This document shows positions 1-6,313 of a DNA stretch of 8,158 nt, piece after piece. The notes under the pieces are model-generated. The model was not told the DNA's origin. It made no database searches and saw only the letters and a list, made by a program, of their open reading frames with translations. The translations under genes were made by a program, and so were the position numbers. The stretch's first letter is position 1; each line of letters opens with the position of its first letter. The DNA comes from Promethearchaeum sp. (GTDB taxonomy: Archaea; Asgardarchaeota; Lokiarchaeia; Sigyniarchaeales; Promethearchaeaceae): positions 1-8,158 of the forward strand of contig JAUWPK010000156.1 of NCBI GenBank assembly GCA_030611625.1, written 5' to 3'.

Positions 1-14
1 TGTAAAGTTTTAGG

Positions 15-31
15 TTTTTTTTCATTTTTTT
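15..31 (+). terminator. T-run terminator candidate for a gene left of the window
   Basis: A run of eight T (15-22), then CA, then seven T (25-31). Archaeal RNA polymerase commonly terminates at T-runs without a required hairpin, so this may end a + strand transcript entering from the left. No upstream gene is visible to confirm it. Confidence 0.3.
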
Positions 32-98
32 CCACCGACTTAATTTCTAAGTTCTAATTATATAATATGAACTCGAGTATTTAAATGTTGCGTAAAAA

Positions 99-189
99 GT
101 GTGTAAAAAAAATATGTATTTTTCATAAATCGAAGATAACACGAAATAATTGAACTTAATGAAGAAAAATTAGTGTGTAAAAAAAAAAT
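99..189 (+). repeat. Two direct copies of a GTGTGT + A-tract motif
   Basis: The motif GTGTGT followed by eight A and a T occurs at 99-113. It recurs at 173-189 as GTGTGT followed by ten A and a T. Both copies are soon followed by TTCATAAA (about 121-128 and 189-196), so the similarity goes a little beyond the A-tract. The second copy also has an inverted partner: AGTGTGT at 172-178 can pair with ACACACT at 204-210. The motif may be a protein-binding repeat or simply low-complexity DNA. Confidence 0.45.
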
Positions 190-251
190 TCATAAAAACT
201 ACTACACACTTGAAAAATGAAAAAAAAATTAAAGGTTAAAATAAGGGGTCC

Positions 252-259
252 TATAAATA
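252..259 (+). promoter_or_regulatory. TATA-box candidate, distal
   Basis: TATAAATA is a good match to the archaeal TATA consensus. It lies about 165 bases upstream of the chosen ATG at 424, so if used it would give a long leader holding the dyads at 317-367. A nearer AT-rich box at 371-379 is an alternative. Confidence 0.3.
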
Positions 260-316
260 AACTTGAAAATTTTTTTGAAGATATGACTTGTATAGTTCAA
301 AAATATCAATTTTTCG

Positions 317-336
317 AGAATTTCATCTGAAATTTT
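317..336 (+). repeat. Short inverted repeat / hairpin
   Basis: AATTTC (319-324) and GAAATT (329-334) are perfect reverse complements around the 4-base loop ATCT. A G-T wobble (318/335) and an A-T pair (317/336) extend the stem to 8 pairs. It is AT-rich and weak, so it could be a leader hairpin, half of an operator, or chance. Confidence 0.35.
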
Positions 337-352
337 ATTGAAATAATACTAG

Positions 353-367
353 AGAATTCAGAATTCT
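353..367. promoter_or_regulatory. 15-bp palindrome, operator candidate
   Basis: AGAATTC (353-359), a single central A, then GAATTCT (361-367) form a perfect 7-bp inverted repeat. It sits just upstream of an AT-rich TATA-like string (371-379) and about 57 bases before the ATG at 424. A perfect dyad with a 1-base centre next to a possible promoter is what a homodimeric helix-turn-helix regulator would bind. No regulator gene is visible in the window. Confidence 0.4.
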
Positions 368-370
368 AAG

Positions 371-379
371 ATAATTAAA
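371..379 (+). promoter_or_regulatory. Proximal TATA-like box for the TPR gene
   Basis: The string ATAATTAAA, preceded by purines, resembles an archaeal TATA element. With the usual spacing of about 25 bases, transcription would begin near 400-405. That leaves roughly 20 bases of leader before the ATG at 424 and would rule out the TTG at 400 as the start. This rests on pattern and spacing only. Confidence 0.25.
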
Positions 380-423
380 TTCAAGAAATTATTAAAAAGT
401 TGAATTGGATACTAATATCATAT

Positions 424-2364
424 ATGAGAAAAAAAAAAATTCAAAATTCATTAAATCTCGCACATGATATGTATGAAGAAGGAAAATTATCAGAGTCTTT
501 GGAGATTTTAAATTCATTAGAGCCAGTAGACAATTTTTCTGAGCATCAGAAAGTGATATTTTATACAATTTATAGCAAGAATTATATTTATTCAGGTAAT
601 TACCCAAAAGCTTATGAAATGGCTGAAAAAGGAATGCATTTTGCTAACAAAATCGAAAAATGTATAGAAGTTGCAGACGCTTTCCTTAATATGGCTTTCA
701 TCTTATCATTTTTGGGTAAAAAAAATGAAAGCATGAATTTAATGAAAGAAATATCTGAAATACTTCAAAATTTAACAAATATTTCTGAAAAAGATCGTAA
801 ACGGAGAATGGGTTTAATATATTTATACAAAGGTCGAATTTTCTTCTATTTAGGAGAATCAATCAAATCCATTGAAAATTTGAAGGATGCTATAGATCTC
901 CTAGAAAAATGGGGTTCACGGTATAATGTTGCAATAGCTTATGCTTTTTCTGGAGGCATGTATCAAATTACCGGAGAATACAATAAAGCACTTCTTAGTA
1001 TATCCAAATCCCAAAAAATCTGTGAAAATAAAGAATCAATTCATTTTGTTCATCCAAAATGGCTGAATAATATGATAAGTGGTATAATATATTGGAATAA
1101 AGGGGAGCTTCATCTTGCATTGGATTTTACTAAAAAAGCGGTATCATTGGGTCGAAAACATAACATTCTATCATTCATAATGCTGGGATTAATCAATTTA
1201 GGAAGAATCTATCAAGAATTAGGAGAATGGGAGCATGCAATTGACTCCATTAAAGAAGCTTTATCTATAGCTGAAGAAACAGGAAGCAATTTTGGAATAA
1301 TAGATGCATTAGATTGTTTCTTTCAAGTTTATATAAACATAAAAGATTTAGATGCTGCTCAACAAATTTTTCATAGAATTGAACAAATCAGAGACTCGGA
1401 AAAGGAAAATAAAAGAATTAATTTATTTTATCAAATTGATAGAGCAATTTTAATGAAAATGAGCAAAAGGACACGAGACTTGGGCGTTGCACAAGATATT
1501 TTTAAAAATATAATCAAAGAAGAAGTTATTGAAATAGGTTTTACTCAAATGGCAGTTCTTAATTTATGTGAGATGCTACTAGATGAATTTAAAGAAACTA
1601 AAAATGCTGAAGCGCTTGATGAATTTTCTTCTTTATTAAAACCTCTGCAGGAGGCAGCTAAAAAACAGCATTCTTATCCATTATTGGCAAAAACTTATCT
1701 ATTAGAGGCTAAACTAAGTATGATAAATTTTGATTTGAAAAAAGCCCGACAATCTTTAACAAAAGCACAACAGATTGCCGAAAGATACGGGTTAGGTCTG
1801 CTTGCTATAAAAATTTCAAATGAACATGATAAACTACTTCAAAATCTTGAAGTTTGGGATAAAATGAGACAAGAAAATGTTCCCATTTCTGAACGACTAG
1901 AAAAAATAGATATTAACGATCAAATTTCGATTATGCTAAAAAAGAAACCAGTAGAAATCCCAGAAACCTCACCTGAATCTCCAATATTGTTATTAATAAT
2001 GGCAAAATCTGGCATCCCACTTTATACTAAGATATTTAACAATGAATGGAAAATTAATGAAGAACTTTTCAGCGGTTTTCTTTCAGCATTTAATAGTTTC
2101 AGTGATGAAATCTTTTCGGAAGGCTTAGACAGGGCAAATTTCGGTAAATTTACTATTCTTATGACAGGAATGCCTCCCTTCATGAGCTGTTATGTTTTTG
2201 AAGGCCAATCATTTCTTGCGCACCAGAAATTTTCAAAATTTAATGAAACTATAAATGAATCCGATCAAATTTGGAAGATATTAACCTCTTCTAATCGTAC
2301 AGGTCTAGTGATAAAAGATGATGCAAGTGAGGGGCTTGGAAAATTAGTAAAGACCATATTTTGA
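424..2364 (+). CDS. TPR-repeat protein with C-terminal longin/roadblock-like domain
   Basis: Probable soluble scaffold or sensor of about 646 residues. I chose ATG 424; the frame also opens at TTG 400, eight codons earlier, and neither has a clear ribosome site. Residues roughly 10-475 are antiparallel helical pairs of the tetratricopeptide type, with recognisable signatures such as Y-S-G-N-Y-P-K-A-Y, L-G-E-S-I-K-S-I, T-G-E-Y-N-K-A-L and L-G-E-W-E-H-A-I. A linker follows, with a proline-rich end (about 508-520). A separate alpha/beta domain of about 100 residues then begins near ILLLIMAKSGIPLY and includes FSGFLSAFNSF, FGKFTILM and CYVFEGQSF. From memory, this C-terminal domain resembles a large Lokiarchaeia family with a longin/roadblock-like profasilin fold; the fold assignment is inference. 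TPRs bind partner proteins, and roadblock/longin domains often dimerise or bind small GTPases. It faces the membrane methyltransferase gene with only 14 bp between stops. Its ligand is unknown. Confidence 0.85.
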   Translation: MRKKKIQNSLNLAHDMYEEGKLSESLEILNSLEPVDNFSEHQKVIFYTIYSKNYIYSGNYPKAYEMAEKGMHFANKIEKCIEVADAFLNMAFILSFLGKKNESMNLMKEISEILQNLTNISEKDRKRRMGLIYLYKGRIFFYLGESIKSIENLKDAIDLLEKWGSRYNVAIAYAFSGGMYQITGEYNKALLSISKSQKICENKESIHFVHPKWLNNMISGIIYWNKGELHLALDFTKKAVSLGRKHNILSFIMLGLINLGRIYQELGEWEHAIDSIKEALSIAEETGSNFGIIDALDCFFQVYINIKDLDAAQQIFHRIEQIRDSEKENKRINLFYQIDRAILMKMSKRTRDLGVAQDIFKNIIKEEVIEIGFTQMAVLNLCEMLLDEFKETKNAEALDEFSSLLKPLQEAAKKQHSYPLLAKTYLLEAKLSMINFDLKKARQSLTKAQQIAERYGLGLLAIKISNEHDKLLQNLEVWDKMRQENVPISERLEKIDINDQISIMLKKKPVEIPETSPESPILLLIMAKSGIPLYTKIFNNEWKINEELFSGFLSAFNSFSDEIFSEGLDRANFGKFTILMTGMPPFMSCYVFEGQSFLAHQKFSKFNETINESDQIWKILTSSNRTGLVIKDDASEGLGKLVKTIF

Positions 2365-2378
2365 TATTAAATGGAAAA

Positions 2379-2840
2379 TTAAATTTGTGGAAAAAATCTT
2401 CTTGTGGAATTCTTATATCTCAGGTAGTCTTCTCCAAATAATTCTTCTAAATATTTTTCCTCTCTGGGAATAAATATTAGAAAAAGAAAATACATAATAA
2501 TTGGTATCGTAAATGCCAAGACAGACCCAATAATAATTACAATACCTGGAATTATGATGAAAATCCAAGCCAAATATATTGGGTGCTGAACCTTGGAATA
2601 TATTCCCTCGGTGCATAATTTTCGTTCATGGAAATACTGAACTATTATAAGGGCTTTCCGTACCAATATAAATCCCAAGATAATAAAAAGTGAACCAATT
2701 AAAATATTGACAATCTTGAAACCAAGAGTAAAAGTCAGATTTGGAAAATAAGTATAATTCACAATTAATATTGTTACGCCATAAATTATTGATAGAATGG
2801 TAAATTCATAACCAATTCCAGCAATGGTCATTTTCGCCAT
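2379..2840 (-). CDS. ICMT/PEMT-type membrane methyltransferase
   Basis: A 153-residue integral membrane protein with about four hydrophobic segments (near residues 12-30, 42-62, 91-109 and 110-125). After the second segment comes the family signature L-C-T-E-G-I-Y-S-K-V-Q-H-P-I-Y (75-89). Near the C-terminus are R-E-E-K-Y-L (126-131), F-G-E-D-Y (135-139) and a terminal R-R-F-F-P. In isoprenylcysteine carboxyl methyltransferases, phospholipid N-methyltransferases and related NnrU-like proteins, the H-P motif and the EE pair help bind S-adenosylmethionine. The length is normal for a small prokaryotic member. The substrate cannot be told from sequence: a lipid, a prenylated cysteine or a small hydrophobic molecule are all possible. 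The start at MAKM is taken at 2840; the second ATG three codons on is an alternative, and no Shine-Dalgarno is visible. It lies 124 bp downstream of the NosD-like gene on the same strand, but the T-run between them suggests separate transcription. Confidence 0.85.
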   Translation of the reverse strand: MAKMTIAGIGYEFTILSIIYGVTILIVNYTYFPNLTFTLGFKIVNILIGSLFIILGFILVRKALIIVQYFHERKLCTEGIYSKVQHPIYLAWIFIIIPGIVIIIGSVLAFTIPIIMYFLFLIFIPREEKYLEELFGEDYLRYKNSTRRFFPQI

Positions 2841-2881
2841 ATATAAATATTGGAATATTATTGTGTTTATTTAATATTATC

Positions 2882-2892
2882 ATTATATATTA
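2882..2892 (-). promoter_or_regulatory. TATA-like box for the methyltransferase gene
   Basis: The alternating AT string ATTATATATTA lies 42-52 bases upstream of the ATG at 2840. Typical archaeal spacing would put the transcript start around 2860, giving a leader of about 20 bases. Other AT-rich strings in this gap could serve equally well. Confidence 0.3.
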
Positions 2893-2929
2893 CAAATTTC
2901 TTTTCTCTTAAACCTAATATTATTAATTG

Positions 2930-2939
2930 AAAAAAAAAA
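2930..2939 (-). terminator. T10 terminator candidate after the NosD-like gene
   Basis: Ten consecutive A on the + strand read as T10 on the - strand, 25 bases past the TAA stop of the beta-helix gene (2965-2967). No strong hairpin precedes it, which fits archaeal intrinsic termination at T-runs. It would separate this gene from the downstream methyltransferase. Confidence 0.45.
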
Positions 2940-2964
2940 TGGAAGCAAATGTGTATTGCTACTT

Positions 2965-4614
2965 TTATGATGGATTGGGATTGTTGGAAAATTTCCGTTT
3001 ATTGTGTACGGAAAAGACTATCATTGCAACGCTGAATGAACACCACAATCCAATCATTCCCCCTGAATATCCAGGAAACCATCTATTATCATCCATAGGA
3101 TTTAATTTTTGAACTTCAATGGTTATGTTGTTGTATGGTTGATATATGATGAAAGTATTATTTTCAGAATCAGTTTGCACAAAACCAATCCTTAGAGCCG
3201 CATCGAATGTTCCTAAATCTGCGACTGTAAGCTCCACAGCACTATAAGGAAACAGAGGATAATATGGAACATAATGTGATGTAACATTTTCTACATTGAG
3301 GTAACGATAATCCCCATACATAACCGATAGCTGGAACAGAATTACAGAATCTATGAAAAATTTTGTATTTATGGGTACCGTGATAGTCATACCTGCAAAA
3401 CTAGTGGGTCCTAAGATGACATCATATGTATTACCAGTAAACTCCCTAATTGTAATATTTGCATCATAGGTAACATCTTCATTAAACCCTCCTATATTCA
3501 ATTGAACTCCGCATTCACAATTCCGAAAAGCTAAATCTTGGGTGCGAATGAATTCTACAAGCCCAGGTGGATCTGGCATTGGACCTCTATCAAGTAAAAA
3601 CATTCCAAGTATGCAGTTTTCGGTCACCACGTTATTTATAGTTAGGTTTTTATTATGGTAAATTAAGAAACCTATGGTGGTATCTTGAATGTTTAGATTC
3701 TGGATAACAACATTTACACAAAAAGCTAAAAATATTTGCCCATATTGTTGATCATCGCCATCAATAACAAGGGGGTTATCTTCTTCGTGATCTTCATCAA
3801 CAAAAAAACCAAGCGGTAAGCCATTAATTGTATTACCTTCAACTTCACAATGCAAAATTTGAGTTAGGTCAAAGAGAATGCCACAATCTTCCAGTTTATT
3901 ATTTCGAACCACAACGACTCTAGAAAAACCTATACCCACATCACTGTTAGATATATCATTTTCTTCGATTAGTACTCCATCCATCGCAAAGTACGCAAAA
4001 ATACCAGCACCTCCATAATAAGGAACTGTCCAGGTGCCACCATTCTCTCCAAGCCATTTACGATTTTCCGAAAGAGCACGGCATTCTGAGATAGTATTTT
4101 GAGTTATATTATAATATGGGCCAGTTGTATAAATTCCAATCCCACATTGATCGATTTCATTTTCAGTAATTAAATGTGAGATGTCATTCCCAAGAGTCAC
4201 ACAGCGGATACCCACATGAAATTGGCTGATGGCACAATCACGAATAATAAAAGAGGCATCACCATCGTTAATATAGATCCCGTATGATTCAATAGAATCT
4301 GCTTCAAACATGAAATCATCCCCCACAATTTTCACATTTTCTATGATATATGGATCGCTTTTGGTGCCAGTTCCTGTGATAAAGGCATAATTTGCCCAAT
4401 CTTCGGATTCTGTAATATTAATTGGAATAACAGTGGTATATTGCCCCCGGGGAATTTCTGGTTTAAAAAACTCATCAGATTGGTTTATAGTTGGTTGGAT
4501 GGAATTGAGATATATATCTCCAATTGCGAACGGAACAAGCAATCCAAAAACAATTACTATTATCCCAAGTGATGTCACACTTTCTCGATTTATTGCACAT
4601 TTAAGTAGTTTCAT
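2965..4614 (-). CDS. NosD-like right-handed parallel beta-helix surface protein
   Basis: A 549-residue protein probably displayed outside the cell. Residues 16-32 form a hydrophobic signal or anchor segment after a short basic start (MKLLKCAINR). Residues about 88-450 carry repeated short beta-strand turns with N/D/G ladders, such as Y-I-I-E-N-V-K-I, G-I-Y-I-N-D, F-I-I-R-D-C, N-I-T-Q-N-T-I-S, V-L-I-E-E-N-D-I and V-V-I-Q-N-L-N-I, typical of pectate-lyase-like parallel beta-helices. The string N-T-I-N-G-L-P-L-G-F-F (261-271) followed by G-Q-I-F-L is the pattern seen in NosD/carbohydrate-binding (CASH) repeats. A second hydrophobic segment (about 516-536) precedes the basic tail H-N-K-R-K-F, as expected for a C-terminal anchor. 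No catalytic residues can be assigned, so binding, adhesion or glycan cleavage all remain open. It is divergent from the acyltransferase gene. Two out-of-register upstream ATGs (4620 and 4623) run into an early stop, so the start at 4614 is preferred. Confidence 0.85.
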   Translation of the reverse strand: MKLLKCAINRESVTSLGIIVIVFGLLVPFAIGDIYLNSIQPTINQSDEFFKPEIPRGQYTTVIPINITESEDWANYAFITGTGTKSDPYIIENVKIVGDDFMFEADSIESYGIYINDGDASFIIRDCAISQFHVGIRCVTLGNDISHLITENEIDQCGIGIYTTGPYYNITQNTISECRALSENRKWLGENGGTWTVPYYGGAGIFAYFAMDGVLIEENDISNSDVGIGFSRVVVVRNNKLEDCGILFDLTQILHCEVEGNTINGLPLGFFVDEDHEEDNPLVIDGDDQQYGQIFLAFCVNVVIQNLNIQDTTIGFLIYHNKNLTINNVVTENCILGMFLLDRGPMPDPPGLVEFIRTQDLAFRNCECGVQLNIGGFNEDVTYDANITIREFTGNTYDVILGPTSFAGMTITVPINTKFFIDSVILFQLSVMYGDYRYLNVENVTSHYVPYYPLFPYSAVELTVADLGTFDAALRIGFVQTDSENNTFIIYQPYNNITIEVQKLNPMDDNRWFPGYSGGMIGLWCSFSVAMIVFSVHNKRKFSNNPNPS

Positions 4615-4854
4615 AGTTTCATCATGATAATGTTAGAATAATTCTTTAAAAAATTTTAGGTAATCCTTTGTACTAAAGAAATAGCATATTTTTGAGAATA
4701 ATTAAAACAGATCTTGGACATCCGTTCCCTAAATTTATTTTTAAATAATTTTTAGATGCTATGTATATCTAACAAAGTTTTTATTTGTTAATTATCTCTA
4801 TTTATTATAAGATTGTTTGATCTACATACGTCGATAAATAAATTAAAATAAAAT
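4615..4854. promoter_or_regulatory. Divergent intergenic promoter region
   Basis: This 240-bp AT-rich gap separates the leftward beta-helix gene from the rightward acyltransferase gene and must hold both promoters. On the + strand, TTTAAATA (4740-4747) matches the archaeal TATA consensus well but is about 108 bases from the ATG. TTTATTATA (4801-4809) is better placed, 46 bases away. On the - strand, an AT-rich string around 4644-4664 lies 30-50 bases before the beta-helix start. I see no RNA gene or long dyad in it. Confidence 0.45.
4801..4809 (+). promoter_or_regulatory. TATA-like box for the acyltransferase gene
   Basis: TTTATTATA, 46 bases before the ATG at 4855, has suitable composition and spacing for an archaeal promoter with a leader of about 20 bases. 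There is no Shine-Dalgarno between it and the start, only A-rich sequence. The stronger TTTAAATA match at 4740-4747 would need a leader of about 80 bases. Confidence 0.3.
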
Positions 4855-6252
4855 ATGGTGATTATAATAAGTTTAAAACGTTTGCATTCACTTGATGTAC
4901 TCCGAGGATTCATGATATTTTACGTAATCTTCCTTCATGCAATAATTCAACGAGTTTTTGTTTCAGAAGGAAGTGAATTTGAGAAAGTTGTTAATGATAT
5001 TCCAGTATTTTTAACAATTTTGGCATTTCCACTCATTCTTTTATCCATATGGGGTCCAATATTTACATTTGTTAGCGGTGCAGCTGCTGGATATAATTTG
5101 GGTAGCAGTGTATTTGAAAATCCAGAATCACTTAATGAGAGTATTAAAAAACGGGTAGCAAATAGCCTTATGCTTCTAATTATTTCCAAGATCAGCATGT
5201 TCTTCTTTAGTGGTAGAACTTTGGATCATTCCCACGTAACACATTCACTCTTTAGCGGATCTCTTGAAACGGGAACTCTTTCAATCCCTGAATTTCTGCA
5301 TTTATTTACATGCAATACCTTGGAATCAATGGCACTTTCAGGATTGCTACTGTCTTTACTATTTTATATTATGTGGAAGGGCCAAAAGGCAAAACCGAAA
5401 CAAACAGCCAAAACCTTAATAATCCTAGCTATTGGAGTATTCCTCATAACAAATTATCTTCGTGGCATTGTCTCAGATTCTGATGTGCTGATGATAAAAG
5501 AATCTTTATGGAGTGATAATTCATATATAAAATATTATCTTTTTCTCACGATTTATGGATCGCGCTTTGCAATGTTCCCAGTATTTGCTTTTGCATTAGT
5601 TGGAGCAGCTTTCGGGGTTCTTATTGCAGGAAAAGTGTCTTTTAAAGAAATTTTCACTTGGGTATTAATTACTGGAACAGGTTTTATCGGCGTATTTGCA
5701 ATTAGCTTTATTCATGGATTTGATATGATCGGAACATTTGCAAATGAGCTTGTCCTATTACAAATGCAATGCTTAAATATTGGATTAATGATTTATCTTT
5801 TGGGTATATGTTACTATATTTTCGATGTTAAGTTTTCAAATAATTCAGAAAAAACAAATCATTCAAAAACAAAAACAAATAAAAAACAAGAAAAGAGAGC
5901 TTTCTTAAAATTTATCCGAAAATACAGCGATCTTAGTTTGACTATTTATATTTTAGAGCCACTAATTGCCCAAAGTTGGTATTTACTTTTTGTTTATTTA
6001 CATAAAGGGGCGTTTTCAACGAATTTTCCTCTAATAATGTTATATATAGCTACAGTCGTTATTACATGGTTTTTGATTATTTGGATCTGGAAAAAGTTCA
6101 ACAATAGATTTAGTTTTGAATGGTTAATGGGAAAAGGGAGAAAGATCATTCTTAATTTTCTTAATGGATATTGGTGGAGTAAATTTATATTCTCCAAATC
6201 AACGCCTCGACCTCATCTTCAACCTCAGCTAACGGTAGCGAAAGGTTCTTAA
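4855..6252 (+). CDS. HGSNAT/DUF1624-like multi-pass membrane acyltransferase
   Basis: A 465-residue polytopic membrane protein. The N-terminus carries the hallmark R-L-H-S-L-D-V-L-R-G-F-M (9-20) and a histidine at 28 within the first membrane helix. This is the pattern R-x2-S-L-D-x2-R-G-x9-H of heparan-alpha-glucosaminide N-acetyltransferase catalytic (DUF1624) and YeiB/DUF418 proteins. It continues with G-P-I-F-T-F-V-S-G-A-A (67-77), also family-typical, and ends with R-F-S-F-E-W-L-M (418-425), like the C-terminal E-W-L motif of these families. About ten hydrophobic segments are visible, and a Lys/Asn-rich loop (329-348) separates the last group. In the family, acetyl groups are carried across a membrane from acetyl-CoA to a sugar amine, with the conserved histidine implicated. 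Here the acceptor is unknown, and a surface glycan or lipid headgroup is an inference. The start ATG follows an A-rich stretch without a ribosome site. The gene is AT-rich like its neighbours and appears intact. Confidence 0.8.
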   Translation: MVIIISLKRLHSLDVLRGFMIFYVIFLHAIIQRVFVSEGSEFEKVVNDIPVFLTILAFPLILLSIWGPIFTFVSGAAAGYNLGSSVFENPESLNESIKKRVANSLMLLIISKISMFFFSGRTLDHSHVTHSLFSGSLETGTLSIPEFLHLFTCNTLESMALSGLLLSLLFYIMWKGQKAKPKQTAKTLIILAIGVFLITNYLRGIVSDSDVLMIKESLWSDNSYIKYYLFLTIYGSRFAMFPVFAFALVGAAFGVLIAGKVSFKEIFTWVLITGTGFIGVFAISFIHGFDMIGTFANELVLLQMQCLNIGLMIYLLGICYYIFDVKFSNNSEKTNHSKTKTNKKQEKRAFLKFIRKYSDLSLTIYILEPLIAQSWYLLFVYLHKGAFSTNFPLIMLYIATVVITWFLIIWIWKKFNNRFSFEWLMGKGRKIILNFLNGYWWSKFIFSKSTPRPHLQPQLTVAKGS

Positions 6253-6265
6253 GATTGGAATTTAT

Positions 6266-6313
6266 TTTCCATTTTTTGTTTTTCATATTTTATTTTTTTA
6301 TTTTTTATTTTTT
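6266..6313 (+). terminator. Multi-T-run terminator zone after the acyltransferase gene
   Basis: Starting 14 bases past the acyltransferase stop, the + strand carries at least five T-runs of four to seven bases in a row, interrupted by single bases or short strings. That is a strong archaeal-style poly-T terminator for the rightward transcript. The last runs overlap the C-terminal Lys/Asn codons (NKK) of the opposing methyltransferase gene, so both genes share this 3' end. The - strand here is A-rich and gives no T-run for the leftward gene. Confidence 0.5.

Larger units (their letters stand above)
1..399. other. AT-rich non-coding region upstream of the TPR gene
   Basis: I see no convincing gene here on either strand; the longest ATG reading frame I noticed on the + strand is about 15 codons (283-330). 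The stretch is dominated by A- and T-runs. It holds a T-run pair at 15-31, two copies of a GTGTGT plus A-tract motif (99-113 and 173-189), TATA-like strings at 78-86, 252-259 and 371-379, a short hairpin at 317-336 and a 15-bp palindrome at 353-367. It probably contains the 3' end signals of a gene to the left and the promoter and leader of the TPR gene. Confidence 0.6.

Noticed and set aside
283..330. 15-codon ATG frame in the leader of the TPR gene
   Set aside because: Too short to support as a peptide or regulatory upstream frame; no ribosome site, and it is not clear that it is transcribed.
1..399. Possible CRISPR leader, tRNA or small RNA in the AT-rich upstream region
   Set aside because: No regularly spaced repeats, no cloverleaf and no GC-rich island. 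Structured archaeal RNAs in AT-rich genomes usually stand out by higher GC, which is absent here.
392..607. 71-codon - strand reading frame
   Set aside because: Antisense to the 5' end of the TPR gene. Its Phe/Leu-rich translation is what the complement of Lys/Glu-rich codons gives.
2413..2616. 67-codon - strand frame within the methyltransferase gene
   Set aside because: Shifted-frame shadow of the ICMT-like gene, whose H-P and EE motifs are in the other frame.
2927..3112. 61-codon + strand reading frame beginning in an A-run
   Set aside because: It starts at TTG in the A10 run and lies almost wholly antisense to the 3' end of the NosD-like gene, whose protein pattern is clear. Its translation shows no domain features.
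4433..4627. 64-codon + strand frame
   Set aside because: Antisense to the N-terminal signal region of the NosD-like gene, with no ribosome site or family pattern.
4947..5198. 83-codon - strand frame
   Set aside because: Antisense to the acyltransferase gene over its conserved G-P-x-F and S-G-A motifs; no features of its own.
5994..6197. 67-codon - strand frame
   Set aside because: Antisense to the C-terminal membrane segments of the acyltransferase; hydrophobic composition is a by-product.
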